Source of the DNA: Aporrectodea caliginosa | Lineage: Eukaryota; Annelida; Clitellata; Crassiclitellata; Lumbricidae | Reading direction: 5' to 3' | Assembly (NCBI GenBank): GCA_020284085.1 | Contig: JACEVL010000480.1 | Coordinates: 934,279-998,278, forward strand | DNA: 64,000 nucleotides | Shown here: positions 43,478 to 54,644 of the stretch, piece after piece | Position numbering within the stretch: position 1 is the first letter of the stretch | Layout of the letters: each line of letters opens with the position of its first letter | The notes under the pieces: model-generated | What the model saw: the letters and a program-made list of their open reading frames with translations, nothing else | What the model was told of the DNA's origin: nothing | The model's database searches: none | Position numbers and translations under genes: made by a program

Positions 43478-44332
43478 AATGTACATAAAGTTTTAAGCGC
43501 TCTTCGGTCATGGTAGTCCGAAATTTGTTCTTTCTAAAGGATAGCTTTGAAAAATTCCTGAAATGGTGAGGGAGGTGATGGGAAGAGAAGGAATCGGGAT
43601 AGCAATTGTGAAAAAGCAGTGTTTTCAGTTTTGAGTGACATATCTGTGGAGAGATAGCAAGGAGCCAAGGAGTGAGGTTTGCTGAGTTTGTAGGCTAGAA
43701 CAGATATTGCCGTAATGCTGAGGGGAGTTTGTTTCAAAGAGGTGGGACAGCTATGGATATGGAACGATTTGCAAATTTAAGTGATGAGGTGACGGAAGGG
43801 CTGAACAGTATTTGACGAAGTGGTTGGACCGTGAACAACTGACGTCTGACAGAGGTAGGAAGGCTGGGAGGATTGAATTGTAGGTGAATGATGTGATTTT
43901 ATATTCTATTTGTTCAGGAATTTTGAGCCAGTGGAGTGATTTTAGGACAGAAGTGATGTGTTGGTGTTTGGGGGGGTTGATAACAGCACGGGCAAGGGCA
44001 TTCTGAATAGCTTGGAGGCGGTTTATTTGGGTGATGTCTATGTTCAGAAAAAGAGCATTGCAGTAATCTAATTTGGCGTGAACTATACATGTAGCGAATG
44101 TTGGGGGAATGCAGTTTTAAAGTCGAGTTACATGTTTAGGGCGGATTCTGCTAAGGTCAATGATATGCATGAAGCAAGAGCGGGAAAGATTGGTGATGTG
44201 ATCGGAAAAGCTAAGATGTTGGTCAAAAATCACACCTAATTTGCGGATCGGAGATTTTGCGGTGAATGTGTTGGGGCTGCAGAGTCAAGGTTGAGGTAAA
44301 TAGAGGGTTCTGGGATTTTCTTGAGTTGCTCT
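43478..44332 (-). pseudogene. LINE reverse-transcriptase C-terminal half (CR1/L2-like)
   Basis: Minus-strand frames give GVIFDQHLSFSDHITNLSRS, then IVHAKLDYCNALFLNI, RLQAIQNALARAV, SVLKSLHWLKIPEQIEYK and SLLGSLLSLHRY. This is the thumb and C-terminal part of a LINE ORF2 with internal stops and frameshifts. The left end carries AGAGCGCTTAAAACTTTATG as its 3' terminus. The SINE copy at 44333 starts at its 5' edge. Confidence 0.85.
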
Positions 44333-44748
44333 GGATCCTGAGTGGCCGAGTGGGTTGGTGCCCGCTCTCCGCGCCGGCGCCCCGGGTTCGCTTCCCGGTC
44401 GGGTCGGATTATCAGAGATTAATTTCTCGGATCTTTACTGCGGGTGGCTCGGTCGCATTATAAACGTGGAGTACAATACAACACACAATACAACACATCA
44501 CAATACAACTGGGGCGCGGTGGTGTAGGGGTATGTTCGGTGCCTTGCAGCTGGAGGGTTGCGGGTTCAGATCCACCTCAAAGTCGCCGCGTAGGGACCCT
44601 GGGCAAGTCCTTCACTCGCAATTGCTCATGCGCTTCGGCGTGAAACTCCGACTCAGCGTTCGCGCAGTAGTCGGGAGCGCCTCTGAATGGGAAATCTGGT
44701 TGGGGCGCTATAACAAGTGTTCAAATACAATACAATACAATACAATAT
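44333..44748 (+). mobile_element. Dimeric tRNA-derived SINE, copy 2
   Basis: Same structure as 22539-22975: GGATCCTGAGTGGCCGAGTG, first B box GGGTTCGCTTCCC, internal AATACAACACAC tail, second head GGCGCGGTGGTGTAGGGG with GGGTTCAGATCC, and a final GGGCGCTATAACAAG plus (AATAC)n. Confidence 0.92.
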
Positions 44749-44854
44749 AAGAATGTAAATCAGTTTTAGAGGGGTTTATGCATGCTTCACAGCTCGTGAT
44801 TGGCATTGTCAAGTAGGCCCATACAGCTCAAGCGCATAGTAAAATTGGGGAACA

Positions 44855-44990
44855 CTTCAACAGTACCGTAGCGAGGGTGTTCCAGCGGTGCCATGGAACA
44901 GGGCTCAACTCAAGAGGGGGCGCAAATTTTGAGACGGAATAATTTAATTATTGAACTAATTACTTTATCTTGAAATATGAACTGTCCATT
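44855..44990. other. Possible hAT terminus
   Basis: CAGTACCGTAGCGAGGGTG at 44860 resembles a hAT end, followed by GAGGGGGCGCAAATTTTG. A right partner was not established; 45440-45480 (CACAGGGCGCAATTATAG) is a weak candidate. If real, the MITE at 44991 is nested in it. Confidence 0.3.
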
Positions 44991-45155
44991 TGCGGGCGTA
45001 TTTAGCGGGGGGGGGGTTACCCCCCAAATAAGTTTCAAAAATGTTCTTACATGCTTTTACATGCAAAATACAAACAAAACTGAACTTTGTGACTATTTCC
45101 CATGTAAACCCCCGAAATCTTAAACCCCCCGACATTTTTTCTGGCTACGCCCATG
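44991..45155. mobile_element. hAT-type MITE, TSD TGTCCATT
   Basis: The left end TGCGGGCGTATTTAGCGGGG and the right end CTGGCTACGCCCATG are inverted relatives. TGTCCATT is repeated exactly at 44983-44990 and 45156-45163. G and C runs near the ends add a second inverted segment. The ends resemble those of 45793-46800. Confidence 0.9.
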
Positions 45156-45163
45156 TGTCCATT

Positions 45164-45675
45164 ATAAATGAAATAAGTGTAATAAAATTAAATAACAACA
45201 AATAAAAGTCATTACGTATAATATTAATTGATAGATACATGCGCATGCTCATTTAAAAATTGTCGTGCACTCATTTGAACATAATATTATAAGTAAATCG
45301 CCGTTCAGAACTGTTACAATACATTTCAGTGTAGGCGCCTTCGTATATCTATATATTTTCATTTGTTTTATAACATATATGTTCTCATAATTTGCATAAT
45401 TTGCGTTGCTATTGGTTAAGCTGATCTTTGAGGAGGCTAGGAGCGCTAGATTTACGCTTGGCACAGGGCGCAATTATAGCTTGCACTGCACTTAATAAGG
45501 TGTTGCTCACAAATAAGCTGAAGAACTTCTACGCATTGAATTTTAGATGGCGTGTTTTCTTCTTTGTTCTGGGATTTCCTAAGATGCCAATTAATATTCT
45601 TAGAATTGATGACACTCATTTACTAATTTGTGGTCGATATCATCTTTGTAATGCGATATCATCGGTTTAATGCTG
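45164..45675. other. No gene seen
   Basis: AT-rich sequence. Two ORFs of 74 and 80 codons have no recognisable motif. Confidence 0.35.
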
Positions 45676-45745
45676 TCCTCAGGGCCCTAGGCCCCGAGGC
45701 CCTGAGGCCCCGAGGCCCCGAGGCCCTGAGGCCCGGAGACCCTGT
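45676..45745. repeat. GC-rich minisatellite (GAGGCCC(C/T))
   Basis: CCCCGAGGCCCTGAGG units in about 70 bp. Confidence 0.9.
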
Positions 45746-45792
45746 AAGCATCAGCTTCATTAGTTTTATAGAAGATCCGCATGATCTGTCAG

Positions 45793-46471
45793 CATGGGCG
45801 TCCGCAGGAATTTTTCTAGGGGGACGCAAACTTGTAAATAGTTGTAAATAGTCACAGGGACTAAATAGGGTGTCGAAAGCAACCGATTCCTTCACCTGCT
45901 ACGCTCGATCGCTCCCATCGGCGCATGGCTACCTCTCGATCCTCTGGCGCGGGTCCCAACATGCGAAAATATTCATAGAAATTCATTGTCAAAAACTATT
46001 ATGATAACTAAATTTTATAGGACTGAAATCTGACCTTATTCTTAAAATAACAATTGCAATCGTCTGGGTTTTTGTCCAAACTGATTTATCACTCTATCTA
46101 TAAATCCGTCTTTGTTGTCTGGCATTTTTTTCGATGTAAGTTTTACACTCATCATGCAGAGACCTGATAAACGGTCGTCACTTGTTGTGGAACGAATCCA
46201 CGTTTTGACCCTCCGTTCCTGTGATACTGCCCGAATGACTCACAAAGCGTAGTAGTTTCAGTTTAACGACCCGTGCGACAACAAAGATCAATAGGTTCGC
46301 ATTCCTCCTTCATCCAGGCTTGGGACTGGTTCTGAAGCGAGAGGGGTAGGCCTATGTTTAAAAAGTCTGGCAGAACGTGCGTTAGCTCGCATCTAAGGGA
46401 AGAATCTGATTATTTAGAAACTGTCGCTCCAGCCAGTGTCAATTACATATGTTTATATATATACATGTACA

Positions 46472-46516
<45 letters not shown>

Positions 46517-46800
46517 ATTATATAAAAAAAGGTCTGACTACGCGGCTTACTCTTATCTGGCAGAGATCGCCTTAAAAACAACACGAGAGAATACGATACA
46601 AATTAGCCGTCTCGGGTACTTGACAATGTGAATTTCCATAATTATTACCAAGAGAGAACGTCTCTATACGTTAAATTTTCAAAAATCCGCCTAAACAGAG
46701 TCTATAGGTCCAAACCAAAAACTAAAACATTCTCTGCAAATATGCGCAAAATCCAGGGGGCGCACATGCGTCCCCTTGCGCCCCCCTGCGGACGCCCATG
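45793..46800. mobile_element. hAT-type element of 1.0 kb, TSD TCTGTCAG
   Basis: The first 16 nt CATGGGCGTCCGCAGG are exactly inverted at the right end (CCTGCGGACGCCCATG). TCTGTCAG is repeated at 45785-45792 and 46801-46808. No transposase coding is visible. It carries a GTCGTTAAAC-family repeat (46250-46318) and a GT microsatellite (46474-46512), so it has acquired later insertions. Confidence 0.92.
46250..46318 (-). mobile_element. Dispersed SINE-like repeat, GTCGTTAAAC family
   Basis: GTAGTAGTTTCAGTTTAACG, then ACAACAAAGATCAATAGG and TTCGCATTCCTCCTTCATCC match 57763-57835 and 30600-30660. Confidence 0.75.
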
Positions 46801-46808
46801 TCTGTCAG

Positions 46809-47300
46809 CCATAGTTCCTATACAGATCATGTCATTTAGGACGGCATGTCTGTATATTCGGCCAAGGCGAAGACCGTAAAGGAGTCCATACTAACCATTC
46901 GCCGTCACAAGTGATCCGCAAGGACGTCGACGCAGCTCACATTATACTTGCCCTGAGGCTGCGGCTGCGGCGGCGGAAGGCCAGCATCAATTCCTACAGC
47001 AGCCTCTTCTTCGTCCAGTCATAAACCGCAAGTACCTATTGAGAGGAGGATCGAGAGCAGAGAGCTTAATGATAGGCATCGTCGTCCGGTACATGAGGCG
47101 CCAAGCGAGCGGTTGCAACCTTCTTCTGAATTACTGGCTTATCCCAATGCGATCATCGTGTAGCCTATATGGTCAAACTTACAGCCTCAATTGTTGGTCG
47201 TCGACTGGTTGGTTGTCGGTTATACCAGTGTTGCACTATCGCCTCAAACTGTGCGTCATTGTTGGACTGCAGATTGCCCACAATCTTACTGTTGTTATTG
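46809..47300. other. No gene recognised
   Basis: A GCGGCTGCGGCGGCGG patch lies near 46960. ORFs are short and without motifs. Confidence 0.35.
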
Positions 47301-47316
47301 TTATTGTTTTAAAATT

Positions 47317-47560
<244 letters not shown>

Positions 47561-47574
47561 AATTGATTGAAAAC

Positions 47575-48000
47575 TGATGGTTACGAATGCCAGGCGGTAA
47601 GCGGCTCTTCCAGCAACAGTTATACACATACATAATATACACATACATGTTCATATCAAGCATGCTATAATATACATTCACCAGTAGTAACTGGTGATAT
47701 CACAGCTTAACAACGCAAATGCATTCTTCCCAGGATATTCATGACAGCTGCGCCATCTCGATTATTAAACTGCAGATGGAATTTTTCGATCGAAAGGCGG
47801 CAGATGACGGAGAGCCTTTTTCTTCTCCTTCTTCTCGTCCGTTCTGCGATTTATGCCCCATGTAATTATTAAGAAAAATCTCAGACTCATTGTTAGACAT
47901 CTGTTCATTTCCTAGTTATGCCTTCGGACCACCTGTCTTAAATAGAACCAGTTGTACCGTTACTATGGTGACGGCCGATGTTGTGTGGTACATGGTGTGG
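47575..48000. other. No gene seen
   Basis: Unique sequence without a supportable ORF. Confidence 0.4.
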
Positions 48001-48002
48001 TG

Positions 48003-48072
48003 TCCGTGGTCTGGTGGTTCTATAGCGTGTTGCAATGTTAACTGAACAGTCTGGGTTCAAATCCCCGCCATG
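48003..48072 (+). mobile_element. tRNA-like SINE head or tRNA relic
   Basis: GGTCTGGTGGTTCTATAGCG and GGGTTCAAATCCCCGCC are spaced like A and B boxes. A full cloverleaf with a paired acceptor stem is not evident. Confidence 0.4.
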
Positions 48073-48099
48073 TTTCTTTTCGACCAGTGCGCCCTCTGA

Positions 48100-48820
48100 C
48101 GAACTCAGTTATAAGTCCATGAACCTCTTCTTCCTCTTATTCCAGTTCTCTCTTTCCCTCTTCCGCGCTTCTCTTCTTTCTTCTTCTTACTTAGCATTCC
48201 TCTTTTCTTTCTTTTTATGCGTTCATTCGTTCTTTCTTTCTATATTTCTGTATTTCGGCCGATCTGTAGTCTGTCCCTTTGTCTGTCTGTTTGTCTGTCT
48301 GTCTGTCTGCCTGTCTGTCTGTCTGTCCAGCACATGCGGAGGGACGTGGTTCTATACATGGAAATGGACAGGTGGTCTTCTGCTAATGCAAAGCTAAATC
48401 ATCCAAACGAATGTCCAACGATTCGTGATCTGCAGAGCGTTTGATTGACAGTTTCTGACTGTGGGCGGGGCGGACGTCATGTGACTATGCATCCCAGAAT
48501 CCACTGCAGCTGGTCGTCCTCTAAATTGGTTTGGCTCGACGACCACGCATCCACTTCCGCTAAAATTTATAGAGCATGCCCGTCTGCTTGTCTGCCTGCG
48601 TGCCTGCTTGTCTACCTGGCAATGAGTCTGTCTGTATTACTAACCTTCGTCCTTGTGAGAGAGCCATCATCTACTATGTCTCTGCCTGACACATATATAG
48701 ATTAGATTAGATTACATGAGATCAGAGTAGATTAGATTAGATTGGATTAACCGTCGACTGTCATAAATGAAAACCAATCTCTTCCATATTAAATCCATCT
48801 CTCCTTTTCTGGCGTCGATC
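48100..48820. other. No gene; TCTT-rich and CTGT tracts
   Basis: Pyrimidine-rich sequence (48120-48250), a CTGT run (48282-48328) and TTAGATTAGATT (48700-48755). ORFs have no motifs. Confidence 0.4.
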
Positions 48821-48824
48821 GCTC

Positions 48825-48985
48825 TCTTGACGATCGATTGAACCGAAATTGTCTTTCGGAGGAACATCGATCATAAAAATCATCGATTTCAATAACAACA
48901 GTCATTGAAGGTCAGCTGATGACTTGTGCATCATTATACGGTGGCGCTATAGAAGTTCTGAAGTTAGATCTACAGACTCCGAGGT
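48825..48985 (+). mobile_element. Retroposon 3' end (TTGTGCAT...GGCGCTATAGAAG)
   Basis: GATGACTTGTGCATCATTAT, then GGCGCTATAGAAGTTCTG and AGTTAGATCTACA match 5958-6005 and 11125-11160. Confidence 0.65.
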
Positions 48986-49049
48986 TGTAGTGTCCATTGG
49001 AGCCTCAGATGTCGTTAAACAATTTATGTACCATGGTCCATGTATGTAT

Positions 49050-49600
49050 TATAGGACGCTTAATATAGCGCATTTTTAATGCAGAGCATGTATAAAATGC
49101 CTCACAAAAGCTCTGTCTCTACGTTAGCCTATATAATAGGCATATGTTAAATGTTATTTACAACTAGACTATTACATCAGTTAGCAAGAAGGCACAGTTA
49201 ACTAGACAACGAGTCACCAATGGCGGCCCACACACAAACACGTGGAACCAACCAACGGATTCTCGTCGACAGTTCAAGGATGGCATGGATGTTCGGAGTC
49301 TCTGAAGACCAAGTTCCGTCGATGGGATGGAGAAACGACAGGTGACAGCGCTCGCAACACACTATGACTACGACGCCGAGCAGTCCCTCAGTGGTAGAAG
49401 ACGCCGGACGTCCGGCTATTCATCGAGGCGCCAGGTATACATATAGAAGAGGCATTCGTCGGATTTAGATCGGTAGATTGAAGAGTCACCAGTGACTAAC
49501 GGTCGAGGTTACTCCATTGACCCACGTCGGTCATTCTCCATCGAGACAAAAACTCATGCAGCCAGTCGGAATACACGGCCTGCATACCTCGGGGGCATGA
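49050..49600 (-). mobile_element. Retroposon R, long copy 2
   Basis: The tail-like AATATAGCGCATTTTTAATG is at 49065. From 49200 it follows the order of copy 1: GAGTCACCAATGGCGG, ACACGTGGAACCAACCAACG, GGCATGGATGTTCGGAGTCT, ACGACAGGTGACAGCG and GAAGAGGCATTCGTCGG. No ORF is preserved in either copy. Confidence 0.7.
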
Positions 49601-49782
49601 CCTTTGCCAGCCTGTGTTGAGCACGTACCTTCTTCACAGACGGGCCTGAGCCGGCGATCGTTCGTGTAGGATGAGCGCAGTTCAACGGTCAGAACCGATC
49701 CAAAGACTCTCTTGACACCTCAGTCAATCAATCTAAAAATCCAGTTAGTAACCGAATATCCGTTCGTTGAGATGAGTCCACG

Positions 49783-50020
<238 letters not shown>

Positions 50021-50269
50021 GTGAAAACGCTCAGAAACGCCGTAGAAAGTGAACTTAAACTTGATCACATTGAGTCAGTCCGAACGAAAACAAATTGTAG
50101 AACAAAATCCACATGTGATGAAATACTCAAGTGATCAAAATCTTCTCTCTAGAGTCGATTCATCCTCTGCGTTCATCCTGGCCATTCATACATGCATACA
50201 TACACACACACACACATGCATATACACATGACTTTGTGCTACCGCTTAAAGATGACAGGAATTATATCC

Positions 50270-50440
50270 CACGGATTTTATTTAGGAGTTTGATGTTGCC
50301 CCGTTGAACAAGTCGCCCTTTGCTGGAACAGATATTTCAAAACTATTAATTATTTCCATTCTTCTTTTTATCTGGCAATACCACTTTCTGTAATGGGTTG
50401 CGGTGTGTCAACCTAGTGATTCATTATTAAACGAATATAT
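50270..50440 (+). mobile_element. Retroposon 3' end (GGTTGCGG...CAACC family)
   Basis: GATGTTGCCCCGTTGAACAA, GTAATGGGTTGCGGTGTGTC and ATTAAACGAATATATATA match 23490-23640. The tail is a TA run. Confidence 0.65.
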
Positions 50441-50479
50441 ATATATACATACAGACATGCACACGTGCATATACATACG

Positions 50480-50760
50480 CAGACTGCTGCATCTGCCTCT
50501 CGAGGTGAACTTGTTCTTACCTTTGCGCACACTTCAAAGACGCAACGTCGAGCCTTTTCAGTTGTTGGGCCGACCACGCGGAATGCTCTTCCTTCAGATC
50601 TGCATGTTCTTTTAGCTACAGGGACTCTGCATACGCCTTCTACTAGGATCTGAAAACTGTTCTTTATTGCCGGAGTTGGCCTGCAGGGAGCACCTGTGAG
50701 AAAGTTATCTTGGAAGGGCGCTATATAAGTCCTCTGAATAAAAAAAAATATATTTTTTAT
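50480..50760 (+). pseudogene. LINE ORF2 C-terminus and 3' end (CR1/L2-like)
   Basis: One frame reads ELVLTFAHTSKTQRRAFSVV, then GPTTRNALPSDLHVLLATGT, matching the RRAFSVVGPxxWNxLP block. After the stop it ends GGAAGGGCGCTATATAAG, then TCCTCTGAATAAAAAAAA. It is the same general family as 57841-58440. Confidence 0.8.
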
Positions 50761-50811
50761 TCTGCTATACTCTGGACTTTCGTAACTCGGCATTGCAATG
50801 GGTTGCATTGC

Positions 50812-50953
50812 CAGAGGCGAAAATCTATACATAACTTTGGGGGGGACAGAGTACCTACGAGTACGAGGGCCGGATTTTGGGGGGACAGCAGGGCTTAAGT
50901 CAAAACTTTGGGGGGGACTGTCCCCTCTGTCCCCCCCATGATTTACGCCACTG
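50812..50953. mobile_element. hAT-type MITE, TSD TGCATTGC
   Basis: The left end CAGAGGCGAAAATC and the right end GATTTACGCCACTG are inverted relatives. GGGGGGGACAGAG and CTCTGTCCCCCCC form an inner inverted repeat. TGCATTGC is repeated exactly at 50804-50811 and 50954-50961. Length 142 bp. Confidence 0.93.
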
Positions 50954-51019
50954 TGCATTGCACGACATTGTGTCGTACTGCATTACATTGTATAGCATTG
51001 CATTTCACTACACCGTAAT

Positions 51020-51330
51020 GCATTGTGCTAGCAGATTTATATAGCGCCTCAACTGCTCGGAAACGTTGGCGGTGCGATTGACCGGTAGAGTTACATAAAC
51101 TATAGATATTTTCTCAAAGTTGTTATACTAAACGTCATACGTTAAACTTCATGAGCGCAGCTTATTACCAGACATTTTATGCCTCTGGACATTGATGCCC
51201 CATTAGTATCGGCAATTTCAGACATTGCCATAACGCCTACCCTGTACATATCTCATGCTCTATGATCCGACAACTTCTTATACAGGCACATCATGACTGT
51301 CCATTGGGAACCAGAGTAGAGGCGCTACAA
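51020..51330. mobile_element. Two retroposon tail fragments
   Basis: AGATTTATATAGCGCCTC at 51030 (minus) and AGAGGCGCTACAAAAACGC at 51315 (plus). The sequence between is unassigned. Confidence 0.5.
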
Positions 51331-51469
51331 AAACGCATTAAGTTCGTCGTCAAACTTAATACATTAAGTTCGTCGTCAAACAATGCTACACATGTGGATT
51401 AAGTTTATCACCCACACACGCTCAGAATTCGTAATCACACACGCATACATACATGTACACTTACACATA

Positions 51470-51537
51470 CACAAACATACAACGTATAGACACACCCACA
51501 CACACCCACACACGTGCTCACTAAAACACACACACAA

Positions 51538-51607
<70 letters not shown>

Positions 51608-51799
51608 CACACACACATCACACACACACAAACACACACACACAAACACACACACACACAAATACACACACACACACACACAAACACACACAAGCACAGA
51701 AGCACAAACAAATGCAAACAAAAACGCACTTGCATATAGAAAGGCATCCAGAAAAAATGTAGCATACAAACACAGACAAACACACAGAGGTATAGGCCT

Positions 51800-51840
<41 letters not shown>
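51470..51840. repeat. (AC)n and (TA)n microsatellites
   Basis: AC-rich sequence from 51480 with a pure run at 51547-51605, then interrupted blocks to 51700; a TA run lies at 51806-51838. TAGGCCTA occurs at 51793. Confidence 0.95.
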
Positions 51841-51880
51841 ATAGATAGTAGATCGAATGTTATAAATAATATGGATAAAT

Positions 51881-52172
51881 CTTCTGCGGCGGAAAATTCC
51901 GCCGCATAAGTAACATTTTCGACACAATTCTGCGGCGGAAGCGCGCGCATGCGCATTGTTCAAAATGCGGTACTTCCTATAAATTGGCGTCGTGAGGGTC
52001 GGTTAGGGTCAGGTTTGGCCTCGTGAGTGTCGGTTAGGGTCAGGTTAAGCGCTGTGACGGTCGGTTAGGGTCAGTGTTAGGGTTAGAGTTGTTTTTAGAT
52101 AAAATGTCAAAAAAATTCCGCCGCAGAAGTAAATTTTCGCGAGTTGCGTGGCGGCATTTTCCGCCGCAGAAG
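51881..52172. mobile_element. Foldback-like element A with telomere-like core
   Basis: The left arm has CTTCTGCGGCGGAA at 51881 and ATTCTGCGGCGGAA at 51927. The right arm has the inverted copies at 52116-52129 and 52159-52172, so each arm holds two motif copies about 45 bp apart. The centre (51989-52090) is three units of about 33 bp containing GTCGGTTAGGGTCAG, ending GTTAGGGTTAGAG. It also contains GCGCATGCGC (51945-51954). No coding sequence and no clear target duplication. Confidence 0.75.
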
Positions 52173-52240
52173 CACCACGCAAATAATATATATGTTATAC
52201 AAGATTATATATAGATATATATATATTACATTATTATTAA

Positions 52241-52644
52241 GGATCCTGAGTGGCCGAGTGGGTTGGTGCCCGCTCGCCGCGCTGGCGCCCCGGGTTCGCT
52301 TCCCGGTCGGGTCGGATTATCAGAGATTAATTTCTCGGATCTTTACTGCGGGTGGCTCGGTCGCATTATAAACGTGGAGTACAATACAACACACAATACA
52401 ACACATCACAATACAACTGGGGCGCGGTGGTTTAGGGGTATGTTCGGTGCCTTGCAGCTGGAGGGTTGCGGGTTCGGATCCACCTCAAAGTCGCCGCGTA
52501 GGTACCCTGGGCAAGTCCTTCACTCGCAATTGCTCATGCGCTTCGGCGTGAAACTCCGATTCAGCGTTCGCGCAGTAGTCGGGAGCGCCTCTGAATGGGA
52601 AATCTGGTTGGGGCGCTATAACAAGTGTTCAAATACAATACAAT
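52241..52644 (+). mobile_element. Dimeric tRNA-derived SINE, copy 3
   Basis: Same dimer as copies 1 and 2, with GGATCCTGAGTGGCCGAGTG at its start and (AATAC)n at its end. It lies between foldback-like elements A and B. Confidence 0.92.
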
Positions 52645-52782
52645 TACATAAATTCAACCGGATATGGCGTCTTTCTCGGTTTGGAAATATGTTTCCCAGG
52701 ATGCTCAGCTCGACGTCATCGATCAAACATGGCGACGAAAACATCGATTCATAAATAAATACGATTCCCAATAAAATGTTCG

Positions 52783-53416
52783 GTATACTTGTCGGTTAAT
52801 TCACCCCATTTCATTTTCTCGTCTACCTTGTCGGTTAATTCACCCCATTTAAATCTTGCGTCTATACCTTGCCTGTTCAATGGGTTCATGCACCGTCCTA
52901 GTGCTGACGTCATATCCGTACAAGTCCATCCTTTTTGTAACTGTTTCATAAGACGCATTATGTCGTAGCCTTTATCTGTCTTCTAATGACGACACCAACC
53001 CTAACCCTGACCCCCGACCCTCACGACGTAAAGTTCTATAAGGGTCGGTTAGGGTCAGGGTTATGGTTAGTGTCGTCCATGTTTTCTAATTACCAAACTG
53101 TCTTTGGTTGACCTGGAATATACACGGGCTAAAATATGCCGCGTATAAGACGAATTGTCGACGTAAACTTACATATTATATATTTGAGTCCCCGATTCTA
53201 TAAGCTTGCCTGCTATGCTACTGATGGAAAAAAGCAGTGACTGACTTAAAGAATGATTCGCAAGATCTGAATATTTTCCTAATTGCGTTAATTCAACAGT
53301 ATCCAGCCATATAGTGCTGTGTTTTCGACACCAGTTGAATGGGGTGAATTAATTTCACGTGGGGAAGTCATTACCATTGGAAAAATGAAATGGGAGTGAA
53401 TTAACCGACAAGTACC
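52783..53416. mobile_element. Foldback-like element B, TSD AAATGTTC(G)
   Basis: The left arm holds two copies of CTTGTCGGTTAATTCACCCC (52787 and 52828). The right arm holds inverted copies: GAATGGGGTGAATTAA (53337) and GAATTAACCGACAAGTACC (53398-53416). AAATGTTCG flanks both ends (52774-52782, 53417-53425), an 8- or 9-bp duplication, which fits hAT or Mutator-like elements. The centre has two inverted copies of the telomere-like core (52988-53027 minus, 53041-53077 plus). No transposase. Confidence 0.8.
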
Positions 53417-53639
53417 AAATGTTCGAATAAAAGACCCGTAAATAGCTTCAACAGCCTTAAATCTGTGCCATCGATAGATGCTTCTTGCGTCGATTCTAGA
53501 CACTATAGACGCATTTTTGGATCACATAAAATCTGTTAAAATGCACAGCTGTGCAGTGGGTATACCTACGTCGTAAGTTTATGTGTTCTCATATGTACGC
53601 TTATCATCTGTTGGTAATAATTACCTGTTTATCACCTGA

Positions 53640-53805
53640 TGTTTATGGTTTGTTTGTTGTCTGTTTATTCCGATGTCTTCCGTTGATCATGGGTGCTAAG
53701 GGCATTGCTCTATAGTAGTCGGCGAAGACGTTGCCTCTGATCAGTCTCTCTGAAGAGGCGCTATATAAATGTGTACTTATAATTACCATTACAGCTGTTG
53801 TAGCC
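53640..53805 (+). mobile_element. Retroposon 3' end
   Basis: GCCTCTGATCAGTCTCTCTG, then AAGAGGCGCTATATAAATGT and ACTTATAATTACC form a typical tail of the family. Confidence 0.65.
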
Positions 53806-54175
53806 ATGCAGGATTACCCACAAACAGTCAGCCCATGCATGCCTTTGAAAATGAATGTGTCGCTTATAGACATGTCTAATGTGATGTAGGCCTATCTCCA
53901 TACCACACCAAATGTCGTCTCAAGATCCTTGGCTGCCTCAAAGTGCTGAGCTATAATTTGGATGACACAGTCTAAAGGAGCATAAAAGCACCCATCGCTT
54001 AAAGCAATCATCTGGACCGCAGTCGCTTATTTCATCACTCGATGTCTCGTCTGCAGATCTCGCCCTTCAACAAAGTTCTAGACATTTCCGGGCCCCTGCC
54101 ATATAGTGCCATAGAACCTACCTCGGAGCAGCACCCCCTCCCACATCTCCCTCTATTCAGCTCTGCTTGACTGGT
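53806..54175. other. No gene seen
   Basis: Unique sequence with TAGGCCTA at 53887. No ORF of note. Confidence 0.4.
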
Positions 54176-54177
54176 TC

Positions 54178-54640
54178 CGCGACAACTCGTCTACAGACTT
54201 TTCGTCTACGAAACTTCGTCTACAGACATTTCGTCTACAAGTGTATCTGTATCCATTAGGGCTAATCAACAGAGGCCGCTTTCTTATAATTTCGCTAAAA
54301 CGTGCTATATATTCTCAGGAATCCAGCTTCTAATTACTGAAAAGATTATTTTCAGCAATCCAACTTCTTTTGAATCGAAAACTTAGTTTCATTCATCCAT
54401 CAACCTTGGTATCCAGCTTCTATTTACGGGAAAAATTATTTCGATCAATTCAGCTTCTATTTCAACACAGGAATGTTTTCATCAATCCCACTTCCATTTA
54501 TGGAAACAGTTTTTTCATCAATCCAGCTTCCATTTTAAAGTGACAATATCAAATAACTTCGTAGACGAAATGTCTGTAGACGAAATGTCTGTAGACGAAG
54601 TGTCATAGACGAAAAGTCTGTAGACGAATTGTCGTGACAC
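54178..54640. mobile_element. Foldback-like element D with TTCGTCTACAGACA arms
   Basis: The left arm (54180-54240) has four TCGTCTAC motifs. The right arm (54557-54636) has five inverted GTAGACGA motifs in the same order. ACAACTCGTCTACAGACTTT at the left mirrors AAAGTCTGTAGACGAATTGT at the right. The interior (54315-54540) is about five degenerate units of ATCCAGCTTCTATTTA, then AAATTATTTTCATCA. It lacks the telomere-like core. No exact target duplication. Confidence 0.8.
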
Positions 54641-54644
54641 CTCT

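Noticed and set aside
44355..44750. 131-codon ORF, and the similar 163-codon ORF at 52263-52754
   Set aside because: They are translations of the SINE; identical pieces occur at both loci because of the repeat, not because of a protein family.
51989..52092. Interstitial telomere (TTAGGG array)
   Set aside because: TTAGGG units are interspersed with GTC and occur inside inverted-repeat elements with the same longer core at two other loci, so a mobile-element core explains them better than a telomere fusion.
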